Shown here one piece after another: positions 44,565 to 53,612 of a DNA stretch of 64,000 nucleotides. Below the pieces are notes generated by a model that made no database searches, was not told where the DNA came from, and saw nothing but the letters and a program-made list of their open reading frames with translations. Positions within the stretch are counted from its first letter, which is position 1. Each line of letters begins with the position of its first letter. The stretch comes from Bacteroidaceae bacterium (GTDB lineage: Bacteria > Bacteroidota > Bacteroidia > Bacteroidales > Bacteroidaceae). The DNA is taken from contig JAFTUV010000009.1 in NCBI GenBank assembly GCA_017466065.1, positions 62,001 to 126,000 of the forward strand, written 5' to 3'. The translations under genes were made by a program, and so were the position numbers.

Positions 44565-44671
44565 TTATCGGCGAGCTTTTCAGCAATAGTCACGCGAAGC
44601 AACGTTAATATGTTGCCGCGGGGGATGCGAATAGAAAAGCGAGCCAATGACAATAATTATCGGCGAGCTTT
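44565..44671. repeat. 15-bp direct repeat pair in the spacer before proA
   Basis: TTATCGGCGAGCTTT occurs at 44565-44579 and again at 44657-44671. Between them GCAAC...GTTGC can form a hairpin. The spacer has no gene. The repeats could be scars of the rearrangement that brought the upstream cassette next to proA. Confidence 0.55.
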
Positions 44672-44687
44672 CAAAAGAAACAGAAAA

Positions 44688-44724
44688 GCAACGGGCGGTG
44701 CCTATTCACGCACCTGCCCGTTGC
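44688..44724. terminator. Bidirectional terminator overlapping the proA stop codon
   Basis: GCAACGGGC (44688-44696) pairs with GCCCGTTGC (44716-44724), with inner GGTGC/GCACC. CTTTTAT follows on the plus strand and CTTTTC on the minus. It serves both the MG2 gene and proA, and its right arm is the coding end of proA. Confidence 0.7.
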
Positions 44725-45949
44725 CTTTTATAATCCATTTATAGGTGACAATCTCTTCGAGTGCCATAGGACCGCGAGCGTGCAGTTTCTGTGTGCTTAT
44801 TCCTATTTCGGCACCAAGGCCGAACTGCGCACCGTCGGTGAAGGAGGTGGGCGCATTGGCATATACGCAGGCTGCATCTACCAAAAGGGTAAATGTCTTT
44901 GTTGCAGCCTCGTCCTCGGCTATTATGCACTCGCTGTGTCCCGACCCATAGAGTGATATATGCTCCACAGCCTCATCGACCGAGGAGACTGTTTTTACCG
45001 CCATTGCATAGCTCAAAAATTCGGTACCGTAACTATCGGCCGTGGCACGGAAAAGAAGTTCGGCAGGATAGCTGCCGGCAAGAGCACCATAAGAGGCCGC
45101 GTCGGCATATATCTTAACATTGCTATGCTGCAACGGGGCACAAAGGGCTGCAAGCTCGCCCAGCCTTGCTGTGTGCACCAGCAGACAGTCGAGCGCGTTG
45201 CACACGCTCACGCGGCGTGTCTTTGCGTTGTTCACGATGGCCATTCCCTTTTCGAGGTTACCCGACGAGTCGAAGTAAGCGTGACACACGCCCGCACCCG
45301 TTTCAATCACTGGGATTGTGGCATTGGAGCGCACATAGTTTATGAGGCCGCTGCTGCCTCGGGGAATGAGAAGGTCGACAAAGCCGCGAGCATTAAGAAG
45401 GGCAGCTGTTGCCTCGCGCTCCACGGGCAGAAGCTCCACCGTGTGCTTGTCAATCCCGAACCCTGCAAGAACCGAACGTATTATCGCCACAATGGCCTTG
45501 TTCGACATTTCTGCATCGCTGCCGCCTTTGAGCACGCAGGCACTGCCCGCCTTCAAGCAGAGGGCAAAGACATCGAAGCTGACATTGGGACGCGCCTCAT
45601 AAATAACGCCGATAACACCGAAGGGAACACTCACGCGGGTTAGTTGCAGCCCGTTGGCGAGGGTATTCTCTTTGAGCACACGACCAAGCGGCGAGGGTAG
45701 AGAGGCAACCTTGCGCATATCTGCGGCAATGGCCTCGATGCGCTCGGCCGTGAGGCGCAAACGGTCGTATCTCGGATCCTCGGGCGACATTCGGGCAAGG
45801 TCTTCATTGTTGGCGGCAAGAATTTCGGGAGTATGCTCCACTGCCGCGTCGGCAACAGCAAGCAACACTTCGTTCACACGTTCTTCGCTTAATTTAAGCA
45901 ACCCTTTCGAGGCACTCTTCACACTCTTGAAAATATCGTTAAGCTCCAT
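44702..45949 (-). CDS. proA: Gamma-glutamyl phosphate reductase
   Basis: The 415-residue NADPH-dependent enzyme makes glutamate semialdehyde from gamma-glutamyl phosphate, the second step of proline synthesis. It shows [33 protein letters not shown], spanning about residues 190-225, with the catalytic Cys in the GVCH motif. Length is normal. It is third in a proC-proB-proA operon, 6 nt after proB. Its 3' end is duplicated, as a short relic, at 38555-38584, and forms part of a terminator. Confidence 0.97.
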   Translation of the reverse strand: MELNDIFKSVKSASKGLLKLSEERVNEVLLAVADAAVEHTPEILAANNEDLARMSPEDPRYDRLRLTAERIEAIAADMRKVASLPSPLGRVLKENTLANGLQLTRVSVPFGVIGVIYEARPNVSFDVFALCLKAGSACVLKGGSDAEMSNKAIVAIIRSVLAGFGIDKHTVELLPVEREATAALLNARGFVDLLIPRGSSGLINYVRSNATIPVIETGAGVCHAYFDSSGNLEKGMAIVNNAKTRRVSVCNALDCLLVHTARLGELAALCAPLQHSNVKIYADAASYGALAGSYPAELLFRATADSYGTEFLSYAMAVKTVSSVDEAVEHISLYGSGHSECIIAEDEAATKTFTLLVDAACVYANAPTSFTDGAQFGLGAEIGISTQKLHARGPMALEEIVTYKWIIKGNGQVRE

Positions 45950-45955
45950 AATATC

Positions 45956-47044
45956 CTATTCTATGTATAAATAATCGTAATGTACCACGGGCTTGCAACC
46001 GTGCTTGCCGGCAAGCTCTTTGACCTCGTCGCTGTCGTATGCTATGCGCCCGACGCCGAGAATGGCACCATCTGTGGCAGCCACCTGCACAAGGTCGTCG
46101 CGATAGAAGGTTCCTTCGACCTTTACAACCCCTACGGGGAGAATGCTCACAGCCTTGTCGCCACACACAGCGGCAACTGCCTTGTCGTTAAGGAATATTG
46201 TACCTTTCACAAAGCCGGAACTATGGGCTATCCACTTTTTTATAGGCGACACACTGCCCTCCGAGGGAGAGAAGCAGGTGCATACAACGCTGTCGGGCGC
46301 AGTTACCAACGAAGTGAGAATGCAGTCGCGACGGCCGTTGGCAATATAGACGGCAATACCCTCCTCGGCCACCTTGCGGGCAATGTTGCACTTTGTCATC
46401 ATTCCCCCGCGACCGAAGCTCGACTTTGTGGCCTGAATATAGTCGGCAAGTTCCCTTCCCGGCTCCACACGGCGTATAACCTCCACCCCTTCGCTGCCGG
46501 GCACGCCGTTATATACACCGTCGATGTTGCTCAATATTATGAGTGCCTGTGCATCGACCATCGAGGCTATTATGCCCGAAAGTTCATCATTGTCGGTGAA
46601 CATAAGCTCGGTAACGCTCACCGTGTCATTCTCGTTCACAATGGGCAGTACCCCATTTTCGAGCATCACCATAATGCAGTTGCGCTGGTTAAGATAGAGG
46701 CTGCGGGTGGAAAAACTCTCTTTCATTGTGAGCACCTGCCCCACAGGGATATTATGCTCGCGGAAAAGTTCGTAGTAACGGTTTATGAGCTTCGCCTGCC
46801 CCACTGCCGAGAATAATTGGCGTTGCCCCACAGTATCGAGCTGTCGCAAAGGCACGCCTTTCAGTTCGCTGCGACCGCTTGCCACCGCTCCCGAGGAGAT
46901 GAGCACCACCTCCACGCCCATAGAGCGAAGAGCGGCTATTTCATCGACAATGGCCGACACGCGCGTTACATCGAGCGTTCCATCGGCACGGGTGAGCACA
47001 TTGCTGCCCACTTTTACGGCTATACGTTTATATGTTGTCTGCAT
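45956..47044 (-). CDS. proB: Glutamate 5-kinase
   Basis: The 362-residue enzyme phosphorylates glutamate to start proline synthesis. An amino-acid-kinase domain (IAVKVGSNVLTRADGTLD, VLISSGAVASGR, ENDTVSVTELMFTDNDELSG, and the FGRGGMMTKCNIA loop) is followed by a C-terminal PUA domain (SILPVGVVKVEGTFYRDDLVQV). I start at the ATG giving MQTTYKRIAVKVG; the in-frame region upstream belongs to the proC 3' end. Seven nucleotides separate it from proC. Confidence 0.96.
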   Translation of the reverse strand: MQTTYKRIAVKVGSNVLTRADGTLDVTRVSAIVDEIAALRSMGVEVVLISSGAVASGRSELKGVPLRQLDTVGQRQLFSAVGQAKLINRYYELFREHNIPVGQVLTMKESFSTRSLYLNQRNCIMVMLENGVLPIVNENDTVSVTELMFTDNDELSGIIASMVDAQALIILSNIDGVYNGVPGSEGVEVIRRVEPGRELADYIQATKSSFGRGGMMTKCNIARKVAEEGIAVYIANGRRDCILTSLVTAPDSVVCTCFSPSEGSVSPIKKWIAHSSGFVKGTIFLNDKAVAAVCGDKAVSILPVGVVKVEGTFYRDDLVQVAATDGAILGVGRIAYDSDEVKELAGKHGCKPVVHYDYLYIE

Positions 47045-47051
47045 AGGATTA

Positions 47052-47843
47052 TCATTTTTTTGTTGAAGCCTGTAACCCTTCGGCCACACTCTTCGAGAAG
47101 CCTTGTGCCTCCATTGCCGCAAGGCCTTTGAGGGTGAGCCCTCCCGGGGTTGTCACACGGTTAATTTCTGTTTCGGGCGTTGTTCCATTGGCTGCAAGCA
47201 CACTCAATGCCCCTTTTATAGTCTGCATAACCACAGCTTGTGCATCGGCTGCCGAAAAACCAAGCTCTTCACCACCCTCGGCTGCTGCACGAATATACTG
47301 CAAGGCGTATGCAATGCCACACGATGCGAGCGAAGTGCCGGCAGGGATAAGTTCCTCGCTCACCATCATTGCAAGACCAAGCGGAGAGAATAGTGCAAGC
47401 ATTGCCCTGTCGGCAGCCTCGGCGGTGCGTTTGCCACGGATAAATGTAACGCCTTCGCGGGCAACTATTGCAGTGTTGGGAATTACAATGTAGAGCGCAG
47501 GCAAGGGCTCACCACCCTTCTGCAACCAACCATCGAGCGAGTCGCTGCCCACTCCCCCTGCAACCGAAACTATTATCTGTTTCTCGTAGTCGAGCGTGGG
47601 TTTAAGCTCGGCAATAACCTCTTCCATTTTCCACGGCTTTACGGCAAGGAACACAATGTCGGCACCCTGCGCAGCCTCACTGTTGCAGGTGGTGGTGTTT
47701 ATAGAGGGAAAATCCTCGCGAAGTGCATCGAGCTTGGATGTCGAGGGGTTCGACACAAAAATATCGGTACCTTGGGCGGTGAGGGCGAGGCCGCGAGCTA
47801 TCGCTCCTCCCATATTACCCGCTCCTATTATTGCTATTTTCAT
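47052..47843 (-). CDS. proC: Pyrroline-5-carboxylate reductase
   Basis: The 263-residue enzyme reduces P5C to proline, the last step. It has the Rossmann opening MKIAIIGAGNMGGAIARG, FLAVKPW, and the C-terminal dimer region PAGTSLASCGIAYALQYIRAAAEGG with GVTRVTTPGG-type ending (EINRVTTPGGLTLKGL). I start at the ATG directly before the nucleotide-binding strand. It is first in the operon, so the whole proline pathway from glutamate is encoded here in reverse pathway order. Confidence 0.96.
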   Translation of the reverse strand: MKIAIIGAGNMGGAIARGLALTAQGTDIFVSNPSTSKLDALREDFPSINTTTCNSEAAQGADIVFLAVKPWKMEEVIAELKPTLDYEKQIIVSVAGGVGSDSLDGWLQKGGEPLPALYIVIPNTAIVAREGVTFIRGKRTAEAADRAMLALFSPLGLAMMVSEELIPAGTSLASCGIAYALQYIRAAAEGGEELGFSAADAQAVVMQTIKGALSVLAANGTTPETEINRVTTPGGLTLKGLAAMEAQGFSKSVAEGLQASTKK

Positions 47844-47869
47844 TTTCTTAATTGTTTTTACGCGAAGTG

Positions 47870-47877
47870 CAAATTTA
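47870..47877 (-). promoter_or_regulatory. -7 element of proCBA
   Basis: On the minus strand TAAATTTG fits the -7 consensus 27 nt before proC. An ATTG at 47896-47899 lies 18 nt upstream of it and could be a weak -33 box. Confidence 0.5.
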
Positions 47878-47958
47878 AACAAATAAAGCAGACGGCAATT
47901 ATATAAAGAGAAAAAAATACCGCAGCTCAATCTGCAAAAAACCACAAGAATACCATTG

Positions 47959-48012
47959 TTAACAAAATTTAACAATGGGGGGGTAATTACTCAATCTTTT
48001 GAATTACATTTG
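47959..48012 (+). promoter_or_regulatory. G7-type promoter, copy B
   Basis: TTAAC boxes at 47959-47963 and 47969-47973, seven G at 47977-47983, then 21 nt to TACATTTG (48005-48012). It drives the Ig-like gene and probably the TRL gene behind it; the leader is about 77 nt. Confidence 0.7.
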
Positions 48013-48096
48013 CCATTGTCAACAAAAAATAAAACAGCCTATTTTAGTCCTTTTCTGTTGATGCATAAATTACAATAATTACAAAATTATAAATCA

Positions 48097-49416
48097 ATGA
48101 TGAAATTTATTTATCAATTTTTACCGGTAATGCTTTTGTCTATTCTTACAATGGTTACAGAAGAAATAAGCGCACAAGCAAAGGATGGCGAATACACCGT
48201 AACACAAGGTAATACCGTTACCGTGTCTATATCATCAGCCTATGCAAATACGCTTAAAAAGGCTACCGGTATTTCTGCAACGTGGGCTGCGGGAAGTTCT
48301 GCTATTTCGATACAATCGCGTACCAATTCAACCTGTACTATCAAAGGTATGTCAGTAGCATCTCCCGCTCGTCTTAATTATTATTGTTCATATTATATTG
48401 ATGGCTATTATCGTACAATGAATTTTTATTACGAAATAACAGTCAAATCAAATGTTGTATATGTTACAAATGTTCAAATATCACCTTCAAATGCAACAAT
48501 GAATATTGGTGAAACATTAAATATTACTGCGACAGCATATCCTACCAATGCAACAAATCGTTCATTGAATTGGAGCACCGAAAATTATAGTGTGGCATCG
48601 GTAAATAGCAATGGATTGGTTACAGCACGTGGTGCAGGTAAAGTTTGGATATGGGCAAGAGCACAAGATGGGAGTGGGGCTGGAAATTATTGTGTTGTTA
48701 CAGTTAATGAACCAACCAAGGTAACATCTATTGAATTAGATGCAACAGAAAAAATCATGAATATTGGAGATGAAATATCTCTTGTTGCAAATGTATTGCC
48801 TAATGACGCTTATAATAAGGATTTATCATGGACTTCCAATAATACAGATGTTGCATTAGTTTCTAATGGGGTTGTAACAGCAGTTGGTCCCGGTTCTTGT
48901 GATATTATATGTTCATCCACCGATGGTAGTAATGTTTCAGCAACTTGTAGCATAATAGTCAACGAGCCGGAGCAATATTGGCTTTCTGTTGTTCTGCCTA
49001 ATGGTATGTTTGCTATAAATGCAACAAATATTGAACCTGTTAAAATAAAAATAACACCAGATACAAATTATGAAATACATTCTATTACATTAAATGGCAT
49101 AGAGCAGTCGTATGAAAAGGATGAAACGAAACTTACATTTTCTAAATTAGAAGAAAATGCAACACTAAACGTGGTTTTTGCTATGATTGAAACTACAACT
49201 AATATAAAAAGTATTTCAAACGACGCACTGGATATTCGTTTATTTGTAAATAAAAATGTGGTTTCAGTAACAGGACTTCCATTAGGTGAAACAATAAATA
49301 TTTATAATCAAAATGGACTACTTGTAAAGACAACACAAGATAGCTCCTTTGTTCTTGAACAAAGCGGAGTTTATATTGTACGTATTGGAACAAGTGTCTA
49401 TAAATTAGCTATTTAA
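48097..49416 (+). CDS. Secreted protein with two Ig-like (BIG_2) domains and a Por-like C-terminal sorting domain
   Basis: The 439-residue protein has a signal peptide (cleaved near EISAQA). An N-terminal ~100-residue beta domain precedes two bacterial Ig-like domains, at about 125-208 and 210-290, each with the SIELDATEKIMNIGDEISLVANVLPNDA type start and ending in ATCSIIVNE or GNYCVVTVNE. A bacterial-repeat-like segment follows, and the last ~75 residues (INIYNQNGLLVKTTQD, FVLEQSGVYIVRIG) look like a type IX secretion type-A sorting domain. It is therefore probably exported to the surface. The next gene begins 34 nt later. Function unknown. Confidence 0.8.
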   Translation: MMKFIYQFLPVMLLSILTMVTEEISAQAKDGEYTVTQGNTVTVSISSAYANTLKKATGISATWAAGSSAISIQSRTNSTCTIKGMSVASPARLNYYCSYYIDGYYRTMNFYYEITVKSNVVYVTNVQISPSNATMNIGETLNITATAYPTNATNRSLNWSTENYSVASVNSNGLVTARGAGKVWIWARAQDGSGAGNYCVVTVNEPTKVTSIELDATEKIMNIGDEISLVANVLPNDAYNKDLSWTSNNTDVALVSNGVVTAVGPGSCDIICSSTDGSNVSATCSIIVNEPEQYWLSVVLPNGMFAINATNIEPVKIKITPDTNYEIHSITLNGIEQSYEKDETKLTFSKLEENATLNVVFAMIETTTNIKSISNDALDIRLFVNKNVVSVTGLPLGETINIYNQNGLLVKTTQDSSFVLEQSGVYIVRIGTSVYKLAI

Positions 49417-49450
49417 TTATTAACAGCCATTTGGCATTAAAAATTTTACT

Positions 49451-49732
49451 ATGAAAAAGTTATTTGTAGCAATTGCAGTTTGCGCAATGTTTGCAAGCTG
49501 CTGTACAATCCCCACTCCCATTACAGCAACATCTAATGTTATGGGTAGCAAATGTGGTACAACCACAAGCGTTAAGATATTCAACATCTTTGGCGTGAAT
49601 GGTAACAGGTCGGGTATTGAGCAGGCTGCGAAGTTTGGTGATATAACCAAAATCTCTCACGTGGATATGTACGACAAGACAATCTTCTTTGGCTTGGTTA
49701 AGAAACGCACAATCAAAGTATACGGAGAGTAA
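49451..49732 (+). CDS. TRL-like lipoprotein, copy 1
   Basis: The 93-residue protein has a lipoprotein signal with lipobox MFASC (Cys17) and the TRL-like family core: TPITATSNVMGSKCGTTTSV, a central glycine-rich IFGVNGNRSG, ITKISHVDMYDKTIFFGL and the conserved end TIKVYGE. It is 84 of 93 residues identical to a second copy at 56389-56670 on the opposite strand. It has no promoter of its own and probably shares the copy-B G7 promoter. A terminator follows at once. TRL proteins have no known biochemical role. Confidence 0.88.
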   Translation: MKKLFVAIAVCAMFASCCTIPTPITATSNVMGSKCGTTTSVKIFNIFGVNGNRSGIEQAAKFGDITKISHVDMYDKTIFFGLVKKRTIKVYGE

Positions 49733-49751
49733 TCAATTCTAATTTTACAAT

Positions 49752-49788
49752 AAGGCGGTGACCTGTTTTACTTTTGGGTCACCGCCTT
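49752..49788 (+). terminator. Terminator after TRL copy 1
   Basis: AAGGCGGTGACC pairs with GGTCACCGCCTT across a loop of about 12 nt, and a TTTTG tail follows. With T-rich sequence only on one side it is mainly a plus-strand terminator. Confidence 0.88.
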
Positions 49789-49839
49789 TTGTTTGTAAAA
49801 GTTGTTCAGTAAATCAAGAAACTGTTTAATTTTCTAAAT

Positions 49840-50781
49840 TTATCGCTCCGCCCTCATTGGGTTGTTCAAGAAATCTTCGTAGGAGAGGCGGATGCCCTCT
49901 TCAAGCTCGGTGGTGTAGTGCCACCCCAGCGATGCGCTCTTCGACACATCGAGCAGTTTGCGGGGAGTGCCGTTAGGCTTTGTGGTGTCCCACAGAATTG
50001 TGCCGTCGTAGCCCACGACCTTTGCAACAAGCTCGGTCAGGTGCTTTATGCTCACCTCTTTGCCTGTGCCGGCATTCACCGTTTCGTTGCCGCTGTAATT
50101 GTTCATAAGAAAAACGCACAGGTTGGCAAGGTCGTCGACATAAAGAAATTCGCGCATAGGGGTGCCGTCGCCCCAGCAGGTAACCTCGCGGGCACCGGCC
50201 TCTTTTGCCTCGTGGAAACGGCGTATGAGCGCGGGAAGCACGTGGCTGTGGGTGGGGTGATAGTTGTCGTTGGGCCCGTAAAGGTTGGTGGGCATAACGC
50301 TTATGTAATCGGTGCCATATTGACGATTAAGATACTCGCAATATTTGAGGCCCGATATTTTGGCAAGGGCGTAAGCCTCGTTTGTTGGTTCAAGCTCCGA
50401 AGTGAGCAGGCAGCTCTCCTTCATTGGTTGCGGAGCCATACGGGGGTAGATGCACGAGGAGCCCAAGAATTCGAGTTTCTTGCAGCCGTTGCGCCACGCG
50501 GCGTTTATAACATTCATTTCGAGCATCATATTCTCGTACATAAAATCGGCAAGGGCCGTGTGGTTGGCCACAATGCCGCCCACTTTGGCAGCGGCAAGAA
50601 AGACGTATTCGGGCTTTTCGGCCGCAAAGAACTGCTCAACCTGCTCCTGACGGCAGAGATCGAGCTCGGCGTGTGTGCGGGTTATTATATTGATGTAACC
50701 TTGGCGTTGCAGTTCGCGCACAATGGCCGAGCCTACCATTCCACGATGGCCCGCAACATATATTTTTGCGTCTTTTTCCAT
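49840..50781 (-). CDS. fcl: GDP-L-fucose synthase
   Basis: The 313-residue SDR converts GDP-4-keto-6-deoxymannose to GDP-L-fucose. It has the nucleotide motif [22 protein letters not shown], the catalytic [13 protein letters not shown] and [14 protein letters not shown], and [10 protein letters not shown]. Length is standard. It lies 9 nt after gmd, completing the GDP-mannose to GDP-fucose pathway. GDP-fucose feeds surface fucosylation in Bacteroides, and the pair is framed by the two inverted TRL copies together with the exporter. Confidence 0.96.
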   Translation of the reverse strand: MEKDAKIYVAGHRGMVGSAIVRELQRQGYINIITRTHAELDLCRQEQVEQFFAAEKPEYVFLAAAKVGGIVANHTALADFMYENMMLEMNVINAAWRNGCKKLEFLGSSCIYPRMAPQPMKESCLLTSELEPTNEAYALAKISGLKYCEYLNRQYGTDYISVMPTNLYGPNDNYHPTHSHVLPALIRRFHEAKEAGAREVTCWGDGTPMREFLYVDDLANLCVFLMNNYSGNETVNAGTGKEVSIKHLTELVAKVVGYDGTILWDTTKPNGTPRKLLDVSKSASLGWHYTTELEEGIRLSYEDFLNNPMRAER

Positions 50782-50790
50782 AAAAAGGGG

Positions 50791-51885
50791 TTATTTTACA
50801 ATACCGCGTTCGAGATACTCGGCAAGATTGGTACGTATGTGTTCCTCGGCACGCTCCACGGCCACTTTGGCCATATCCGAATCGACCATAATCTTTACAA
50901 GCTGTTCAAAGGTGGTGCGTTGCGGGTCCCAGCCGAGTTTCAGACGAGCCTTTGAAGGGTCGCCCCAAAGGTTCACAACATCGGTGGGGCGGAAAAAGTC
51001 GGGCGACACCTCTATGAGCACTCTGCCGGTAGCCTTGTCGATACCCTTCTCGTCGGCCCCCTCGCCCACAAATTCAAGCTCTATGCCAACATGCTTGAAG
51101 GCATAGTAACAGAAGTCGCGCACAGAGTGCTGAACACCTGTTGCAATAACAAAGTCCTCGGGCTTTTCATTCTGCAACATAAGCCACATACACTCCACAT
51201 AATCCTTTGCATAGCCCCAGTCGCGCAACGAAGAGAGGTTGCCCAGATAGAGCTTATCCTGCTTGCCCTGCGCAATGCGTGCCGCAGCAAGAGTAATCTT
51301 TCGCGTAACGAATGTTTCGCCTCGGCGCTCACTCTCGTGGTTGAATAATATTCCCGAGCAGCAGAACATATTATAGGCCTCGCGATACTCCTTCACTATC
51401 CAATGGCCATATAATTTAGCGACAGCGTAGGGGCTGTAAGGGTGAAAGGGGGTATTCTCATTCTGCGGAACCTCCTCGACCTTTCCATAAAGCTCCGAGG
51501 TTGATGCCTGATATATGCGGCAGGTTGAGGCAAGGCCCGAAAGACGCACTGCCTCCAAAATGCGCAATACTCCGGTAGCATCGACATTTGCGGTAAATTC
51601 GGGGGAGTCGAAACTCACCTGAACGTGACTTTGCGCAGCAAGGTTATAAATTTCATCGGGACGCACCTTGCCTATCACTTGCAGAAGACTCATCGAGTCG
51701 CCAAGGTCGGCATAATGCAAGTGAAAATGGGGATTCCCTTCGAGGTGTGCAATGCGTTCACGAAAATCGACCGATGAACGGCGTATTGTGCCGTGAACAT
51801 CATACCCCTTGCTTAACAGAAATTCGGAAAGGAACGAACCGTCCTGCCCTGTAATACCGGTTATGAGAGCTTTTTTCATATTCAT
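50791..51885 (-). CDS. gmd: GDP-mannose 4,6-dehydratase
   Basis: The 364-residue SDR performs the first committed step from GDP-mannose to GDP-L-fucose. Motifs are [17 protein letters not shown], the RRSS-containing NADP-binding loop, [12 protein letters not shown], catalytic [19 protein letters not shown] and [17 protein letters not shown]. The start may be two codons later at 51879 (MKKALITG). It is first in the gmd-fcl operon, with a TATATTTG -7 box 26 nt before the start. Confidence 0.97.
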   Translation of the reverse strand: MNMKKALITGITGQDGSFLSEFLLSKGYDVHGTIRRSSVDFRERIAHLEGNPHFHLHYADLGDSMSLLQVIGKVRPDEIYNLAAQSHVQVSFDSPEFTANVDATGVLRILEAVRLSGLASTCRIYQASTSELYGKVEEVPQNENTPFHPYSPYAVAKLYGHWIVKEYREAYNMFCCSGILFNHESERRGETFVTRKITLAAARIAQGKQDKLYLGNLSSLRDWGYAKDYVECMWLMLQNEKPEDFVIATGVQHSVRDFCYYAFKHVGIELEFVGEGADEKGIDKATGRVLIEVSPDFFRPTDVVNLWGDPSKARLKLGWDPQRTTFEQLVKIMVDSDMAKVAVERAEEHIRTNLAEYLERGIVK

Positions 51886-51910
51886 AATTGTTGTTAGTTG
51901 TTTCTATTTG

Positions 51911-51918
51911 CAAATATA
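51911..51918 (-). promoter_or_regulatory. -7 element of gmd-fcl
   Basis: On the minus strand TATATTTG is a full -7 match 26 nt before the gmd ATG. No -33 TTTG sits at the preferred distance. Confidence 0.5.
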
Positions 51919-51972
51919 GTAAAAACGAACAAATAAACTCACGTTTTGCCTATTGTTATTTACTGTATACTA

Positions 51973-52112
51973 CCAAGATAGGCGGCGCCTCGGCAAAAAA
52001 ATAGGTAAACAATAGCGGCTTGCACTATCTTTGACTACGCCAAGATAGGCGGCGCCTCGGCAAAAAAAATAGGTAAACTTATTTTTTTTGCTCTCGGCTT
52101 GCACTATCTTTG
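51973..52112 (+). repeat. Tandem promoter-bearing repeat upstream of the exporter operon
   Basis: Two copies (51973-52033 and 52040-52112) start CCAAGATAGGCGGCGCCTCG, continue with A-rich sequence and TAGGTAAAC, and end in GGCTTGCACTATCTTTG, which is itself a -7 box (TATCTTTG at 52026-52033 and 52105-52112). The ends AAGATAG and CTATCTT are inverted, so each unit can fold. The second is 170 nt before tolC. The remaining spacer to 52282 has no gene. Confidence 0.75.
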
Positions 52113-52282
52113 CAATACTCAAAAAGAGTATTATCGACAAATGCAGCATTACGCAATATATATACTTATTCCTTTCTGGAACTACCTTTTCGACACTCGT
52201 CATTCAAATTGACACAACAACTCAACAGCCTCAACCACAAAGTATCACAGGCTGCATTTCCTACACATTAAAACTATTATAA

Positions 52283-53593
52283 ATGAGAAATTTTTATTTG
52301 CTCATAGCAATAACCGCAATATTGCTATTGGGTTATGATGCGCACGCACAAGAACGTGCCGTAACCATTGACGAACTTTTTGAACTATGCGACAACAATT
52401 GCAGCAGTGTTAAAATCTCACACATCGAAGCACTGCAAGCTGCCGAAGGGGTGAAAGCCGCTAAAAGCGCGCTACTGCCCGAAGTGGAAACATCGTTATC
52501 TGTTAGTTTTCTTGGTGACGGATGTATCGTTGAACGCGACTTTAAAAGTGGCACTAATGCCGATATGCCACATTGGGGTAACAATTTTGCAATAAAAGCA
52601 TCGCAGGTTATTTATGCCGGGGGTGCCATAAGCGCAGGTATAAAACAGGCCAAAATAGAAAAAGAAATTGCCGAACAGAATATTATACTCACCAAACAAA
52701 ATATGCGTTTCTTGCTACTCGGCTACTATCTGGAACTATTTAAGCTGAACAACAGGGCTATGGTACTCGAAAAGAACATCGAGCAAGCACGCCTATTACT
52801 CAAACACATAGAAAAAAAGTACGAACAGGGAGTTACGTTGAAAAACGACATTACGCGCTACGAACTTCAACTTGAACAACTATTATTATTGTTGAACGAC
52901 ACAAAAAACAACACCCGCATAATAAACCACCGCATAACATCTACCCTTAATCTGCCAATAGGCACAATCATCGTACCCGACAGTGCTCTGATGAACAACA
53001 TATTGCCTGTACGAAGCATAAAAGAATGGCAAGAATGCGCCGATAACAACAATCCGCAACTGCAAATGGCATCACTTGGACTTTCCCTGCAAAAACAGAA
53101 AGAAAAAACAGCGAAAGCAGCAAAATTGCCGCAAGTAGCACTTGTAGCCGCCAACCACTTCGACGGCCCCATAACCATAGAAGTGCCTACAATAGACAAG
53201 AATTTCAACTATTGGTATGTGGGGCTGGGCGTGCGTTATAACCTATCCTCATTATGGAAGGCCAACAAGAAATGTCGCATAGAACGGTTGGGAACCACAC
53301 GTGCCAAAGAAAGCCTGAACCTTGCACAGGAGGAGAACGAGATTGCAATGAACAATGCATACATTATGTTTGAACAAGCTACCCAGCACCTTAAAACACA
53401 AGAGAAAAGTGTGGAACTTGCTACACAGAACTACAACGTTGTAAACAACCGCTATCTTAATGACCTCGCACTAATAACCGATATGATTGATGCAAGCAAC
53501 GCAAAATTAAACGCACAGCTTCAACTTGTCAACGCGCGCATAAATCTCATATACAGCTATCACAACCTGAAACGTACAGCAGGAACATTGTAA
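52283..53593 (+). CDS. TolC-family outer-membrane efflux protein
   Basis: The 436-residue protein has a signal peptide (HAQ at about residue 22) and two long alpha-helical repeats typical of TolC/OEP proteins: VTIDELFELCDNNCSSVKIS at the start, YAGGAISAGIKQAKIEKEIAEQN in the first helical pair, and AKAAKLPQVALVAANHF plus GLGVRYNLSSLW in the second. It forms a trimeric periplasm-spanning channel. It is first in a three-gene export operon with an EmrA-like adaptor and an MFS pump. The substrate is unknown. Confidence 0.93.
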   Translation: MRNFYLLIAITAILLLGYDAHAQERAVTIDELFELCDNNCSSVKISHIEALQAAEGVKAAKSALLPEVETSLSVSFLGDGCIVERDFKSGTNADMPHWGNNFAIKASQVIYAGGAISAGIKQAKIEKEIAEQNIILTKQNMRFLLLGYYLELFKLNNRAMVLEKNIEQARLLLKHIEKKYEQGVTLKNDITRYELQLEQLLLLLNDTKNNTRIINHRITSTLNLPIGTIIVPDSALMNNILPVRSIKEWQECADNNNPQLQMASLGLSLQKQKEKTAKAAKLPQVALVAANHFDGPITIEVPTIDKNFNYWYVGLGVRYNLSSLWKANKKCRIERLGTTRAKESLNLAQEENEIAMNNAYIMFEQATQHLKTQEKSVELATQNYNVVNNRYLNDLALITDMIDASNAKLNAQLQLVNARINLIYSYHNLKRTAGTL

Positions 53594-53612
53594 ACCAAAC
53601 AAAAAAACAATT

